This document shows, one piece after another, positions 8,256 to 16,894 of a stretch of 64,000 nucleotides of DNA; the first letter of the stretch is position 1, and every line of letters starts with the position of its first letter. Source of the DNA: an uncultured Erythrobacter sp. GTDB lineage: Bacteria > Pseudomonadota > Alphaproteobacteria > Sphingomonadales > Sphingomonadaceae. The notes under the pieces are model-generated. The model was not told where the DNA came from, did not search any database, and was given only the letters and a program-made list of their open reading frames with translations. Made by a program: the position numbers and the translations under genes. Where the stretch lies: positions 1-64,000 of the forward strand of contig CANMZA010000001.1 of the NCBI GenBank assembly GCA_947502305.1, in the 5' to 3' direction.

Positions 8256-9179
8256 TTAAGCGATGAGGCTGGCGAGCACTCGGCGCTTGCCTACAAATGG
8301 GCGGCGACCATGCATGACGAGGAAATTGTCGATCAACGCGACATCACCCGCCAGCCAAGCCAGATCATAAGTCAGCTCATCCGCGATGGCGATGGCGGGG
8401 GCCATGTCGCCCTGAGTGATAGGCGAGCCATCGCCAAAGGTAATCGCCCGGCCCGGATCATTGCGGCTATCGGCCCAGCCGCGAAATGCCGCGATGAGTT
8501 GATTGAAGAAGGTTCGCCGCCCGTCCGGCATAATCCGCACTGCATCCAGAGCAGGCGTGGTCGCCTTTAGCGAACCATCTTTCTGCCATTCCCAACTATA
8601 GCCAAGCTGCGCCAGCCGCGCTTCCGCGCCCGCTTCGTCTGATGCGCTCAATGTGCTGCGCCACGATCGTCCTTGCCCGGAGCCTGCATCATCGCTGCTG
8701 GGCATGACATTGGTATAGCGGACGCCGTGTTCTTGCGCCCGGGCAACGAATTGCGGTGCCATCGCCGTCAAACGTTCCAATACCCAGTCAGAGCGGCAGA
8801 GCGGCGTCGCGCCCCCTTCTTGCGGGGCAATCTCGCAATAGAAGAACAATTTCGCCGGATAGAGCGGTGTCTGCGCCATTTCGTGATGCAGGAAAATCTC
8901 GGTCGTCGGGGGCGCTTCATTGGCGGTGAAGACACGCGGCGTCACATTGGTGCGCACCGCATTGGACAGCGAATCCTCATAGGTGAAGCCAGCCTCGCCA
9001 TAGCCGCCAATTGCCGCGTCGAAACTTTCCGGATCCGGCACATCAAAACCGCGAAATAGCAAAGCGCCCGCATCCTCCAGCGCCGCATCAACCGCCGCTT
9101 TGTTGGCATGCAGAAACGCCGCCAGATCGCCGCCACCCGGAATAAAACCGGGGAATTCAGAGCTGTTCATATCAGTCAT
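8256..9179 (-). CDS. TauD/TfdA-family Fe(II)/2-oxoglutarate dioxygenase
   Basis: This 307-residue protein has the metal-binding His-x-Glu-type segment EIFLHHEMAQ near the middle and the distal His in NFLVMHGRRPF, followed by the Arg-rich GKRRV that binds 2-oxoglutarate. The arrangement resembles the SyrP/clavaminate-synthase side of the family more than taurine dioxygenase itself, so taurine should not be assumed as substrate. I use the ATG at 9179 rather than the longer ORF start at 9305, which would run deep into the upstream gene; an in-frame ATG at 9170 is an alternative. The first bases overlap the end of the aldo/keto reductase gene. It is the last gene of a four-gene minus-strand operon headed by GH42. 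Confidence 0.8.
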   Translation of the reverse strand: MTDMNSSEFPGFIPGGGDLAAFLHANKAAVDAALEDAGALLFRGFDVPDPESFDAAIGGYGEAGFTYEDSLSNAVRTNVTPRVFTANEAPPTTEIFLHHEMAQTPLYPAKLFFYCEIAPQEGGATPLCRSDWVLERLTAMAPQFVARAQEHGVRYTNVMPSSDDAGSGQGRSWRSTLSASDEAGAEARLAQLGYSWEWQKDGSLKATTPALDAVRIMPDGRRTFFNQLIAAFRGWADSRNDPGRAITFGDGSPITQGDMAPAIAIADELTYDLAWLAGDVALIDNFLVMHGRRPFVGKRRVLASLIA

Positions 9180-10140
9180 AAATCGGATGGAACTTCCCAA
9201 ATGCGGCCTCTGCAAAAACGCCGGGATCGTTGAAACGGCGGTCCTGATTGAGCGAGCTGATCGCGGCCATTTCGACCGGGCTGAGGGCAAAGTCATCAAT
9301 CGCAAGGTTCTCGCGCATCCGCTCAGGCTTGCTCGTTTTGGGGATCACCGCCGTCCCGCGCTGCACACCCCAGCGCAGCAATATTTGCGCCGGTGTTTTG
9401 CCATGCGCCTGCGCCGCGACCATCACCGCCGCCGCGCCCAGCAGACTTTCGCCCGCATCGGCCATGTTGAGCTCAAAATAACTCTGCGCGCCCAGCGGCG
9501 AAAAGGCCGTCACATCGATTTCGTAGTCACTCGCGCACCGGATCAGTTTTTCTTGGCTCAGATAAGGATGCGCCTCAATCTGCAACATCGCCGGTTTAAT
9601 CCGCGCATAGGTCATCAGATCATGGATCAAGGCGGAATTGTAATTGCAAACGCCAATCCGCTTCACCAGCCCTTTATCGACCAAAGCCTCCATCGCTGCC
9701 CATGTTTCATGAAGCGGCACATTGGCGCGTTTCATCTCTGGCTCGGCGGCATCGGGATTGTTTAGCCATTCGGGCGGATAACGCTGATCAATCGGCACAT
9801 ATTCCAGCGCAATAGGGAAATGGATGAGATAAAGGTCGAGCTGCTCCAACCCCAAATCAGTCAGCGTTTTGCTGCAAGCCTCTTCGACATGCTCCGCCGC
9901 GTGAAACGTGTTCCACAATTTCGAAGTCACCCAAAGATCATCGCGCGTCACCAGCCCTTCTGCAATCGCTTGCGCCAATCCTTCGCCTGCCTCTGCTTCA
10001 TTGGCATAATCGGCGGCGCTGTCGAAATGGCGATAGCCCGCGCGCACCGCTTCCACGACGCTGGCGGCGGTGTCTTCGCGCGGTATTTTCCAAAGGCCAA
10101 AGCCGATTTGGGGCATTTTGTGCAGCATTCTAATTGGCAT
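9172..10140 (-). CDS. Aldo/keto reductase
   Basis: This 322-residue NADPH-dependent oxidoreductase has the full AKR tetrad: Asp in HFDSAADYANE, Tyr in the same segment, Lys in LWVTSKLWN and His in LYLIHFP. GVCNYNSALIHDL and the C-terminal VIPKTSKPERM cofactor motif are also present. It resembles the xylose/aldose reductase branch and probably acts on a sugar or sugar-derived aldehyde, consistent with the GH42 and Gfo/Idh genes before it. The start is uncertain: ATG at 10140 overlaps the upstream stop with GAGG directly adjacent, while ATG at 10128 has the same GAGG 12 bases upstream. Confidence 0.88.
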   Translation of the reverse strand: MPIRMLHKMPQIGFGLWKIPREDTAASVVEAVRAGYRHFDSAADYANEAEAGEGLAQAIAEGLVTRDDLWVTSKLWNTFHAAEHVEEACSKTLTDLGLEQLDLYLIHFPIALEYVPIDQRYPPEWLNNPDAAEPEMKRANVPLHETWAAMEALVDKGLVKRIGVCNYNSALIHDLMTYARIKPAMLQIEAHPYLSQEKLIRCASDYEIDVTAFSPLGAQSYFELNMADAGESLLGAAAVMVAAQAHGKTPAQILLRWGVQRGTAVIPKTSKPERMRENLAIDDFALSPVEMAAISSLNQDRRFNDPGVFAEAAFGKFHPIYD

Positions 10141-11209
10141 CCTCGAATTGAATTTGAACCGGCAGACCGGTGGCGATGCTCTGCTGCGCCGCCGCGCCCA
10201 TCACGACGCTGCGATAACCATCGCGCGCGGTGATCAGTGGCGGTCCTGCGTTCAGCAAGGCTTCGTGAAAATCGCGCTGTTGAAAGAAAGTCGCGCCGTG
10301 GTGATCGCCAGCTTCCAGAGCGTCTTGCGGGGTTTCGACAGTCTCTACCTCCACGCCCGCTTTGCTGCGCGGCGACCAAGTGACCTCGGCCTTGGGCAAT
10401 TTCACCTCCAGCTTCCCAATCGGCCCGGCGGCGCTGATCTCTTCTTGTTGTTCTGATCCTTCTGCGAACATGCAAAGATCAAGCACTCCGCGCGCTCCGC
10501 CAGCGAAATCGACCAGAACGAAAGCGTTGTCGATAATGTCGGGTACCTCGCCCTCATACATCTCGTTCAAATGGTTCACATCCTGCGCGCCGCTGGCAAA
10601 GATACGCACCGGTTCATCGCGCAAAATATGCCGCATCAAATCGAAAAAATGGCAGCATTTTTCGACCAGTGTGCCGCCAGTGTTGCGATTGAACCGGTTC
10701 CAATCGCCGACTTTTTCCAAGAATGGAAAACGGTGCTCGCGGATGGCGAGCATTTTGATATCGCCTGCTTCGCCCGCGTGAATACGCTGAACGCAGCGTG
10801 TGACAGGCGGCATATAGCGATATTCTAGACCAACCCAGAACAGGTTTTCATAATCACGCACGGCCCGTTCCAAGACGGCTGCATCGGCCACAGTGGTGCA
10901 CATCGGCTTTTCCAAAAGAACCGCCGCGCCGCTTTTCATCGCCGGGCGCACGGCATCGAAATGCGTGAAATTGGGCGAGGCGATGATGACCGCGTCGGGC
11001 TTGATTTGGGCCAGCATTTCGGCGCCGTCTGAAAACAAGCGGATGTCTTGCCCCAACGCCGCCGCTTGATCGGCCGCCGCTTTGCGCGAGCCGGCATCAG
11101 GATCGGCGATAGCGACCAAGTCGGCACCCGGCACCAGCGCAAGATTGCGCATATGTTCGCGGCCCATCATACCGCAACCGATAATGGCGTAATTTCTGGA
11201 ATGGCTCAT
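10130..11209 (-). CDS. Gfo/Idh/MocA-family oxidoreductase
   Basis: This 359-residue NAD(P)-dependent dehydrogenase opens with the Rossmann motif AIIGCGMMGREHM and carries the family Glu-Lys-Pro signature in VLLEKPMCT, where the Lys is catalytic. A His-containing segment (ATLVEKCCHFFDLM-like, near residue 180) follows in the C-terminal domain. Family members oxidise or reduce sugars, inositols and aminosugars. Position between a beta-galactosidase-like GH42 and an aldo/keto reductase suggests modified-sugar catabolism, but the exact substrate is not readable. Its stop overlaps the longer possible start of the aldo/keto reductase gene. Confidence 0.88.
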   Translation of the reverse strand: MSHSRNYAIIGCGMMGREHMRNLALVPGADLVAIADPDAGSRKAAADQAAALGQDIRLFSDGAEMLAQIKPDAVIIASPNFTHFDAVRPAMKSGAAVLLEKPMCTTVADAAVLERAVRDYENLFWVGLEYRYMPPVTRCVQRIHAGEAGDIKMLAIREHRFPFLEKVGDWNRFNRNTGGTLVEKCCHFFDLMRHILRDEPVRIFASGAQDVNHLNEMYEGEVPDIIDNAFVLVDFAGGARGVLDLCMFAEGSEQQEEISAAGPIGKLEVKLPKAEVTWSPRSKAGVEVETVETPQDALEAGDHHGATFFQQRDFHEALLNAGPPLITARDGYRSVVMGAAAQQSIATGLPVQIQFEDAN

Positions 11210-11258
11210 GCTGCGCGCTCATGTGCGCGGGCGCGGTGAATGGCAAGCGCGCTCACGC

Positions 11259-13196
11259 TCATGCCCGCGCCCAAACGGCCACACCTGCCGCCTCCAACAC
11301 CGGCGCTCCGAATACGGGCGATCCTAGGCCAAGCGGGGCGGTGTCGATTGGGCAGCCTGAATAGTTGAAGGCAAAGATATGCGAGGCCGTCCGCCGGAGC
11401 CGTAAGCCTTCGGGCAATGGGGTCAGCTCAATATCGGCCTCTGCCGCGATATTGCGCACCAAGTGATCCAAGAGCGAGCGATCAGGCCAAGCCGCGACAT
11501 AACGAATATTGCCGTGGGCAAAAACAATCCCGCGCCCATCTGGAAGCGCAAATTCCGGTTCCAGATCGCTCGAAACATCCTCGCGCCACCGCGAAATGCT
11601 CCAGTCATCCCTGCTTTCTGAAACGCCGCCGCGTAAAGATTCCACGCGGGTTACGCTCAAGGGGATCAGCCGCTGCAAATCGCCCGGGGCAAGTTCGTCC
11701 GGGATGCAGAAACTGTGCGTCTTGCTGCCTGAACGCGGGCCGATCAGAACCGGGCAATCGAGTGCGGCGAGCGTGTCGGTGAAGCGCGGCGCGGCAATAG
11801 GCATGGTGGGGACAAAGACCGCTGAGTAGCCTGTCAGATCAGCGTCGGGGCCAACAATATCGACATCAATCCCGTGCCGCCGCAACGCCGAATACCATTC
11901 ATAGGCCAGTTCGAGATAGCGAAAGCTGAGACCTTGCGGTTGGATCCCGCAAACCCATGCCGCCTCATAGGAGAAGACCAGCGCAGCGGGCGCGTCCACG
12001 CTGCTCTGATCGCCCAATTGCGCAATTGCGGCTGCCGCGCTGCGCGCTTCATCCGCGGCTTCTGCGTCGCTGCCGTCAGGGCGCAGCATTCCGGCGTGCA
12101 TTTGCTCTTGTGCGAACGGGGCCTGACGCCAGCGGAAATAGGCGGTAAATTCCGCCCCATGTGCAAATGCCTCCAGCGTCCAAAGCGCCACCATTCCGGG
12201 TAAGGGTGCAGGATTAAACCGCGCCCAGTTCACCGGGCCCGGCTGCTGCTCCATCACGCCCCAACGGCCATTCGAGCAGCCGCGATAGAGGTCGTGGTGG
12301 AAGGCCGCGATATCGGGGTGGCCTTGACGCAAATATGCCTGCTTCTCGTCATCCGAAAACCAGAATTGTTCCAGAAAGCCGAGCGGGTAACTATCCCACG
12401 TCGCCACGTCCAAATCGCGGCCAACATCATGGTGGTCAAACTCTGTGAAGAACCCCATGAAATTATGCGTGATGTCGCGGCCTGGTGATTTTTCGCGCAA
12501 AATATCGACCTGTTCACGGTTGAAGCTAACCACTTCGTCAGAGGCAAAGCGGCGGTAATCCAACCAATGTGCAGGGTTTGCTTCGGTCACGGTCAAATGC
12601 GGCGGATCGACCTCGGCAAAAGAGCGATATTCCATGCTCCAAAACACATTGCCCCAAGCGGTGTTGAGCGCGCCGATATCGCCGTATCTCTCCTTCAGCC
12701 AAATCCGAAACCGTGCCGCTGCGGCAGCTGAGAAGCCGAGCACCGTGTCGTGACAGCCATATTCATTGTCAGTTTGCCAAGCGGCAATTGCTGGGTGGCC
12801 CCCATATCTTTGTGCAACAGCAGCGGTGATCCGGCGGGATTCTTCGCGGTATCCCGTGTGCGAAAAACAATAATGACGCCGCGACCCAAACCCGCGCGTG
12901 CGTCCTTCTTCGTCGATCGCGACCATATCCGGCATTTGATCCACGAGCCATTTGGGCGGCGTGGCGGTTGGCGTACACAGCATCACACGCAGGCCTGCTC
13001 CGTGCAAAACCTCAATCGCGCGGTCCAGCCATCCCCAATCGAAAATGCCCGGTTCCGGTTCAATCCGGCGCCACGCAAATTCGCCGACCCGCACCAGCGA
13101 TAGGCCGATTTCCGCCATGCGGCGCGCGTCATCGGCCCACATTTCCTCCGGCCAATGTTCCGGGAAATAGCAACAGCCCAGCTTCACGCGCGACAC
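11259..13196 (-). CDS. GH42 family beta-galactosidase-like glycoside hydrolase
   Basis: This 645-residue protein begins GCCYFPEHWPEEMW, the start typical of GH42. The acid/base Glu lies in WQTDNEYG (about residue 147) and the nucleophile Glu is probably in WGVMEQQPG. The (beta/alpha)8 barrel is followed by a trimerisation-like domain and a short beta C-terminal domain. It lacks a signal peptide, so it is probably cytoplasmic and hydrolyses imported galactosides or related oligosaccharides. It heads a minus-strand operon with the Gfo/Idh, AKR and TauD-like genes. It is divergent from the ArsR-methyltransferase gene, with 125 bases between. Confidence 0.9.
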   Translation of the reverse strand: MSRVKLGCCYFPEHWPEEMWADDARRMAEIGLSLVRVGEFAWRRIEPEPGIFDWGWLDRAIEVLHGAGLRVMLCTPTATPPKWLVDQMPDMVAIDEEGRTRGFGSRRHYCFSHTGYREESRRITAAVAQRYGGHPAIAAWQTDNEYGCHDTVLGFSAAAAARFRIWLKERYGDIGALNTAWGNVFWSMEYRSFAEVDPPHLTVTEANPAHWLDYRRFASDEVVSFNREQVDILREKSPGRDITHNFMGFFTEFDHHDVGRDLDVATWDSYPLGFLEQFWFSDDEKQAYLRQGHPDIAAFHHDLYRGCSNGRWGVMEQQPGPVNWARFNPAPLPGMVALWTLEAFAHGAEFTAYFRWRQAPFAQEQMHAGMLRPDGSDAEAADEARSAAAAIAQLGDQSSVDAPAALVFSYEAAWVCGIQPQGLSFRYLELAYEWYSALRRHGIDVDIVGPDADLTGYSAVFVPTMPIAAPRFTDTLAALDCPVLIGPRSGSKTHSFCIPDELAPGDLQRLIPLSVTRVESLRGGVSESRDDWSISRWREDVSSDLEPEFALPDGRGIVFAHGNIRYVAAWPDRSLLDHLVRNIAAEADIELTPLPEGLRLRRTASHIFAFNYSGCPIDTAPLGLGSPVFGAPVLEAAGVAVWARA

Positions 13197-13288
13197 CTTT
13201 TTTATAGAATGCTCAAACCTTAACGCTGCGTCCTAATTCTGCAATTGCGCAAGAGCCAGCATGTGATGAAAATTATGGACCATTTACA

Positions 13289-13310
13289 CATATAAAAATA
13301 TCTTTATATG
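13289..13310. promoter_or_regulatory. 22-bp near-perfect palindrome, probable operator of the ArsR-type regulator
   Basis: The left half CATATAAAAAT (13289-13299) and right half ATCTTTATATG (13300-13310) form an inverted repeat with one mismatched pair. It sits 11 bases before the ATG of the ArsR-methyltransferase gene and in the divergent promoter region shared with GH42. ArsR-family repressors bind such AT-rich palindromes, and an ArsR-type regulator (SahR) controls the methionine/SAH cycle in other Proteobacteria. Autoregulation of the downstream met operon is therefore the likely role; this is inference. Confidence 0.6.
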
Positions 13311-13321
13311 TTGCTTCCATC

Positions 13322-14323
13322 ATGGTGATCGACGCGATCTTCAAGGCTTTGGCCGACCCCACGCGGCTGCGCACTTTGCGGCTGCTATCGGCAATGGAAT
13401 TGGCGGTCGGAGAATTGGCGCAGGTGCTGGGGCAGAGCCAGCCGCGTGTCTCTCGTCATGTTGGCATTTTGTGTGATGCCGGGCTGGCTGAGCGTCACCG
13501 CGAGGGCAGCTGGGTGTTCCTGCGTGCCGGGACAGGGGAAACGGCGCAAACCACGCCGATCCTCGCCGCGCTGGATCAGTTGCTGGCAACAGCCGAACGC
13601 GAAAATCCTGAATTTGCAAAAATCTGTGCAGATGATCGCCGCAAACTAGCCGCGATACGCACCGCGCGTGAAAGCAATGCAGAAGATTATTTCGCTCGCC
13701 ACGCCAGCGAATGGGATGATTTGCGCGCGCTGCACACCAGCGATGGTCAGGTGGAACAACTATTAGCCAAAGCGCTGGCCAACGCACCGTTGGGCTCCGT
13801 GCTCGATATTGGCACCGGCACCGGGCGCATGGCGGAATTGCTCGCCGCTCAGGCTGACCGTATCGTGGCGCTCGACAAGAACCTCGAAATGCTCAGGGTC
13901 GCGCGCGCAAAATTGCAGCATTTACCGGCCGCGCGGATTGAGCTGGTGCAAGGCGATTTTGGCGATCTGCCGTTTGGCGCGGGCACCTTTGACACCGTTT
14001 TGCTGCATCAGGTGCTCCACTTTGCGCAAGACCCGGCGCAGCCGCTGCAGGAAGCGGCGCGTGTTACGAGGCCCGGCGGCCGTATCGCCATCATCGATTT
14101 CGCCGCGCATAACCGCGAAGAATTGCGCGACCGGCACCAACATGTGCGGCTCGGCTTTGCGGACGCACAAATGCACGAATTGCTTACCGCCGCTGGATTT
14201 GCGCCCAGCGACCCGCTTGCATTGGAGGGGGGCGAATTGGTTGTGAAAATCTGGATCGGCGCGCGCCTCTCTGATGATGCAAGCACTCCCCCGTCAAAAC
14301 CTGCGACAAAAGCGACCCCATGA
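13322..14323 (+). CDS. ArsR-family regulator fused to a SAM-dependent methyltransferase
   Basis: This 333-residue protein has two domains. Residues 1-95 form an ArsR winged helix (ALADPTRLRTLRLLS, recognition helix QPRVSRHVGILCDAG). Residues 140-310 form a class I methyltransferase with motif I VLDIGTGTGRMAELLA and VALDKNLEML. It starts a tight operon with metF, metH-1, GNAT and metH-2; its stop overlaps the metF ATG (ATGA). The linked position suggests it senses S-adenosylmethionine or S-adenosylhomocysteine through the methyltransferase fold and represses the methionine synthase operon. Whether the domain still methylates anything cannot be told. A 22-bp palindrome just upstream is its probable site. 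Confidence 0.85.
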   Translation: MVIDAIFKALADPTRLRTLRLLSAMELAVGELAQVLGQSQPRVSRHVGILCDAGLAERHREGSWVFLRAGTGETAQTTPILAALDQLLATAERENPEFAKICADDRRKLAAIRTARESNAEDYFARHASEWDDLRALHTSDGQVEQLLAKALANAPLGSVLDIGTGTGRMAELLAAQADRIVALDKNLEMLRVARAKLQHLPAARIELVQGDFGDLPFGAGTFDTVLLHQVLHFAQDPAQPLQEAARVTRPGGRIAIIDFAAHNREELRDRHQHVRLGFADAQMHELLTAAGFAPSDPLALEGGELVVKIWIGARLSDDASTPPSKPATKATP

Positions 14324-15279
14324 CCCCAACTCTCGATCAGCTTCACGAACATCGCACCGCCGTCGACACGCCGCTTTTCTCCGGCTTGCCCGGCGATTTT
14401 TCCGCGAGTTTTGAATTCTTCCCGCCCAAAAGCGAGAAGATGGAGGCGCAATTATGGGATGCGGTTCAGCAGTTAAAGCCGCTCTCCCCCAGCTTCGTCT
14501 CGGTCACCTATGGCGCGGGTGGTTCCACACGCGAACGCACCCATGCGACCGTTTCTCGCATCATTGCAGAGGCGCAATTGCCCGCCGCCGCGCACCTGAC
14601 ATGTGTTGGCGCGTCAAAGGATGAAATCCGCGAAGTGGCGGAGCATTATTGGGAAGCAGGCGTGCGCCATATCGTTGCCTTGCGCGGCGATGCGGGGGAG
14701 CCGGGTGCGCCGTTTACGCCGCATCCAGACGGCTATGCCAGCGCCGCCGATCTGGTGCGCGGATTGAAAGATATCGCCGATTTCGACATCTCTGTTGCGG
14801 CCTATCCAGAAACACACCCCGATGCCGATTGCCCGCAATCTGATATCGACAATCTGAAACGCAAATTGGATGCCGGTGCGAGCCGCGCGATCAGCCAGTT
14901 CTTCTTTTCTGCCGACACGTTCTTCCGCTTCCGCGACACGCTCGCCGCAAGCGGGATTGAGCAGCCCGTTTTGCCAGGCATCCTGCCGGTGACCAATGTG
15001 GCACAGGCGCGCAAATTTGCCGGTCTGTGCGGGGCGCAAATCCCGGAATGGATGGATGGTTTGTTCGAAGGCTTGGATGAAAAACCCGCCGCGCGCCAAT
15101 TGGTCGCGGCGACCGTAGCGGCGGAATTGTGCCGTAGGCTTTATGCAGGCGGCGTGCGCGATTTGCATTTCTACACGTTGAACCGTCCAGAATTGGCCTA
15201 TGCGATTTGCCACATGCTCGGCAAACGGCCCGCCACCGCCACCGCCACCGCCTCTGGCAGCGCAGGAGCAGCGGCATGA
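14320..15279 (+). CDS. metF: 5,10-methylenetetrahydrofolate reductase
   Basis: This 319-residue FAD-dependent TIM-barrel enzyme reduces methylene-THF to 5-methyl-THF, the methyl donor for MetH. Recognisable segments are SFEFFPPKSEKME at the start (with the catalytic Glu), VSVTYGAGGSTRERT, HIVALRGDAGEPG, QFFFSADTF, LPGILPV and a C-terminal LHFYTLNRPEL. Length is slightly above the usual about 295 because of an N-terminal lead and an Ala/Thr-rich tail. Its ATG and stop overlap the neighbouring genes by four bases, so it is in the middle of a coupled operon. Confidence 0.95.
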   Translation: MTPTLDQLHEHRTAVDTPLFSGLPGDFSASFEFFPPKSEKMEAQLWDAVQQLKPLSPSFVSVTYGAGGSTRERTHATVSRIIAEAQLPAAAHLTCVGASKDEIREVAEHYWEAGVRHIVALRGDAGEPGAPFTPHPDGYASAADLVRGLKDIADFDISVAAYPETHPDADCPQSDIDNLKRKLDAGASRAISQFFFSADTFFRFRDTLAASGIEQPVLPGILPVTNVAQARKFAGLCGAQIPEWMDGLFEGLDEKPAARQLVAATVAAELCRRLYAGGVRDLHFYTLNRPELAYAICHMLGKRPATATATASGSAGAAA

Positions 15280-16349
15280 GCCTGTGCCCGAACCCTAGAG
15301 AAGCGCTCCGGACGGCAGCGAAAGAGCGGGTGCTGATATTTGACGGTGCATTCGGCACGCAAATTCAGGATCGCAAATTGACCGAAGCGGATTATGCTGG
15401 CGAATTGGGGCTGAAGGCCGATCAGAAGGGCAATAATGACATTCTCGCCCTGACGCGGCCCGATGTGATCGCGGATATTACGCGCGCTTATCTGGATGCC
15501 GGATCGGATGTGATTTCGACCAATACGTTTTCCGCCAACCGCATTTCTCAGGCCGATTATGCCGCCGAGGATCAGGTCGCCGCGATCAACATCGCCAGCG
15601 CCAAAATCGCACGCGCTCTGGCCGATGAATATGCCGAAAAAGACGCGGCCAATGGCTTGGATTGCCCGCGTTTCGTAGCGGGAGCAATTGGACCGACCAA
15701 CAAGACGCTTTCCCTAAGCCCGGATGTAGAAGACCCCGGTTTCCGCGAGATCAGCTTTGATGAATTGGTGGCGGTCTATAAGGAACAAGCCGAGGCGCTG
15801 ATTGAAGGCGGCGCGGATTTCATCTTGATCGAAACTGTGTTCGATACGCTGAATGCCAAAGCAGGCGTGATGGCGGTAAAACAGCTTGAGGCGGATTTGG
15901 GCCGCGACGTTCCCGTGATGATTTCCATGACGCTGACCGACCTGTCGGGCCGCAATTTGTCCGGCCATACGGTCGAGGCGTTTTGGTACGCTGTGCGCCA
16001 TGCCAATCCGGTCACTATCGGCCTCAATTGCAGTTTTGGCGCGGATCAATTGCGCCCTCATGTCCAAGTCTTATCGGGGATCGCGGACACTTTGTTGATG
16101 GCCTATCCCAATGCGGGCCTGCCCAATGAACTGGGCGAATATGACGAGATGCCCGCTACCACTGCGGGGCTGGTCAAGCAGTGGGCGGTAAACGGCCAAG
16201 CCAATATTCTCGGCGGTTGCTGCGGGTCTTCGCCTTCGCATATCAAAGCCATTGCCGATGCGGTGGCCGGTGTGGCGCCGCGCGCTGTGCCATCCGCGCC
16301 GACAGAAATGCGGCTGGCGGGTTTAGAGCCGTTTGTCGTGGCCGCCTGA
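15276..16349 (+). CDS. metH1: Methionine synthase, homocysteine-binding part (split MetH, N-terminal)
   Basis: This 357-residue protein is the homocysteine S-methyltransferase domain of cobalamin-dependent methionine synthase. It has ILIFDGAFGTQIQ-type start, zinc ligand Cys in GLNCSFGADQLRPH and the Cys pair in LGGCCGSSPSHI. I use the ATG at 15276, which overlaps the metF stop, rather than the open frame from 15207. The rest of MetH is a separate protein at 16891; such a split is known in several alphaproteobacteria. A GNAT gene starts five bases after the stop. Confidence 0.93.
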   Translation: MSLCPNPREALRTAAKERVLIFDGAFGTQIQDRKLTEADYAGELGLKADQKGNNDILALTRPDVIADITRAYLDAGSDVISTNTFSANRISQADYAAEDQVAAINIASAKIARALADEYAEKDAANGLDCPRFVAGAIGPTNKTLSLSPDVEDPGFREISFDELVAVYKEQAEALIEGGADFILIETVFDTLNAKAGVMAVKQLEADLGRDVPVMISMTLTDLSGRNLSGHTVEAFWYAVRHANPVTIGLNCSFGADQLRPHVQVLSGIADTLLMAYPNAGLPNELGEYDEMPATTAGLVKQWAVNGQANILGGCCGSSPSHIKAIADAVAGVAPRAVPSAPTEMRLAGLEPFVVAA

Positions 16350-16354
16350 CTGCC

Positions 16355-16894
16355 GTGACGGTTGATCGGATCACAATAGAAGCGGCGGATGCAGATGCGG
16401 CGGAGAGCCTAGCTCTGATCGGGGCGGCGACGTTTCTGGAGAGTTTTGCAGGTATTCTCGACGGCGTATCGCTGGTCAAACATTGCACCGCGCAGCATTC
16501 TGCGGCGGCATATCAAGGCCTGCTCAAAGGCGGGGCGAAAGCGTGGCTCGCAAAACTGGACGGCGCGCCGATTGGCTATGCTCTGATCTGCGCCCCCGAT
16601 TTGGAGGCGGCACAGCCGGGCGATATTGAGCTGAAGCGGATCTACTTACTCTCCAAATTCCACGGAGGCAGTGTGGCAAGCCGCCTTATGGATGCCGTGA
16701 CGGATGAGGCGCAAGATTTTCAGCGACTGCTGCTCGGCGTGAAGGACGACAATCATCGCGCCATAGCATTTTACAAAAAACAAGGCTTCGACCAGATCGC
16801 GGCAAGGCGGTTCAATGTCGGCGGGACATTATACGATGATCTCGTGCTGGCCCGCCCGCTGGTGACGCAAACCGTCAAGACGGAAAACTCATGA
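16355..16894 (+). CDS. GNAT-family N-acetyltransferase
   Basis: This 179-residue protein has a GNAT fold: [20 protein letters not shown] matches the acetyl-CoA-binding beta4/alpha3 region, followed by [21 protein letters not shown], the typical motif B. The start is a GTG at 16355, five bases after the metH-1 stop, and the TGA overlaps the ATG of metH-2 (ATGA), so it is embedded between the two halves of methionine synthase. The substrate is unknown. The longer ORF reading back to 16181 lies in metH-1 and is not used. Confidence 0.82.
   Translation: MTVDRITIEAADADAAESLALIGAATFLESFAGILDGVSLVKHCTAQHSAAAYQGLLKGGAKAWLAKLDGAPIGYALICAPDLEAAQPGDIELKRIYLLSKFHGGSVASRLMDAVTDEAQDFQRLLLGVKDDNHRAIAFYKKQGFDQIAARRFNVGGTLYDDLVLARPLVTQTVKTENS

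Noticed and set aside
8202-8570. 122-codon plus-strand frame overlapping the lasso-like gene
   Set aside because: It lies mostly antisense to the TauD-like gene and in a different frame from the precursor; no domain or ribosome site supports it.
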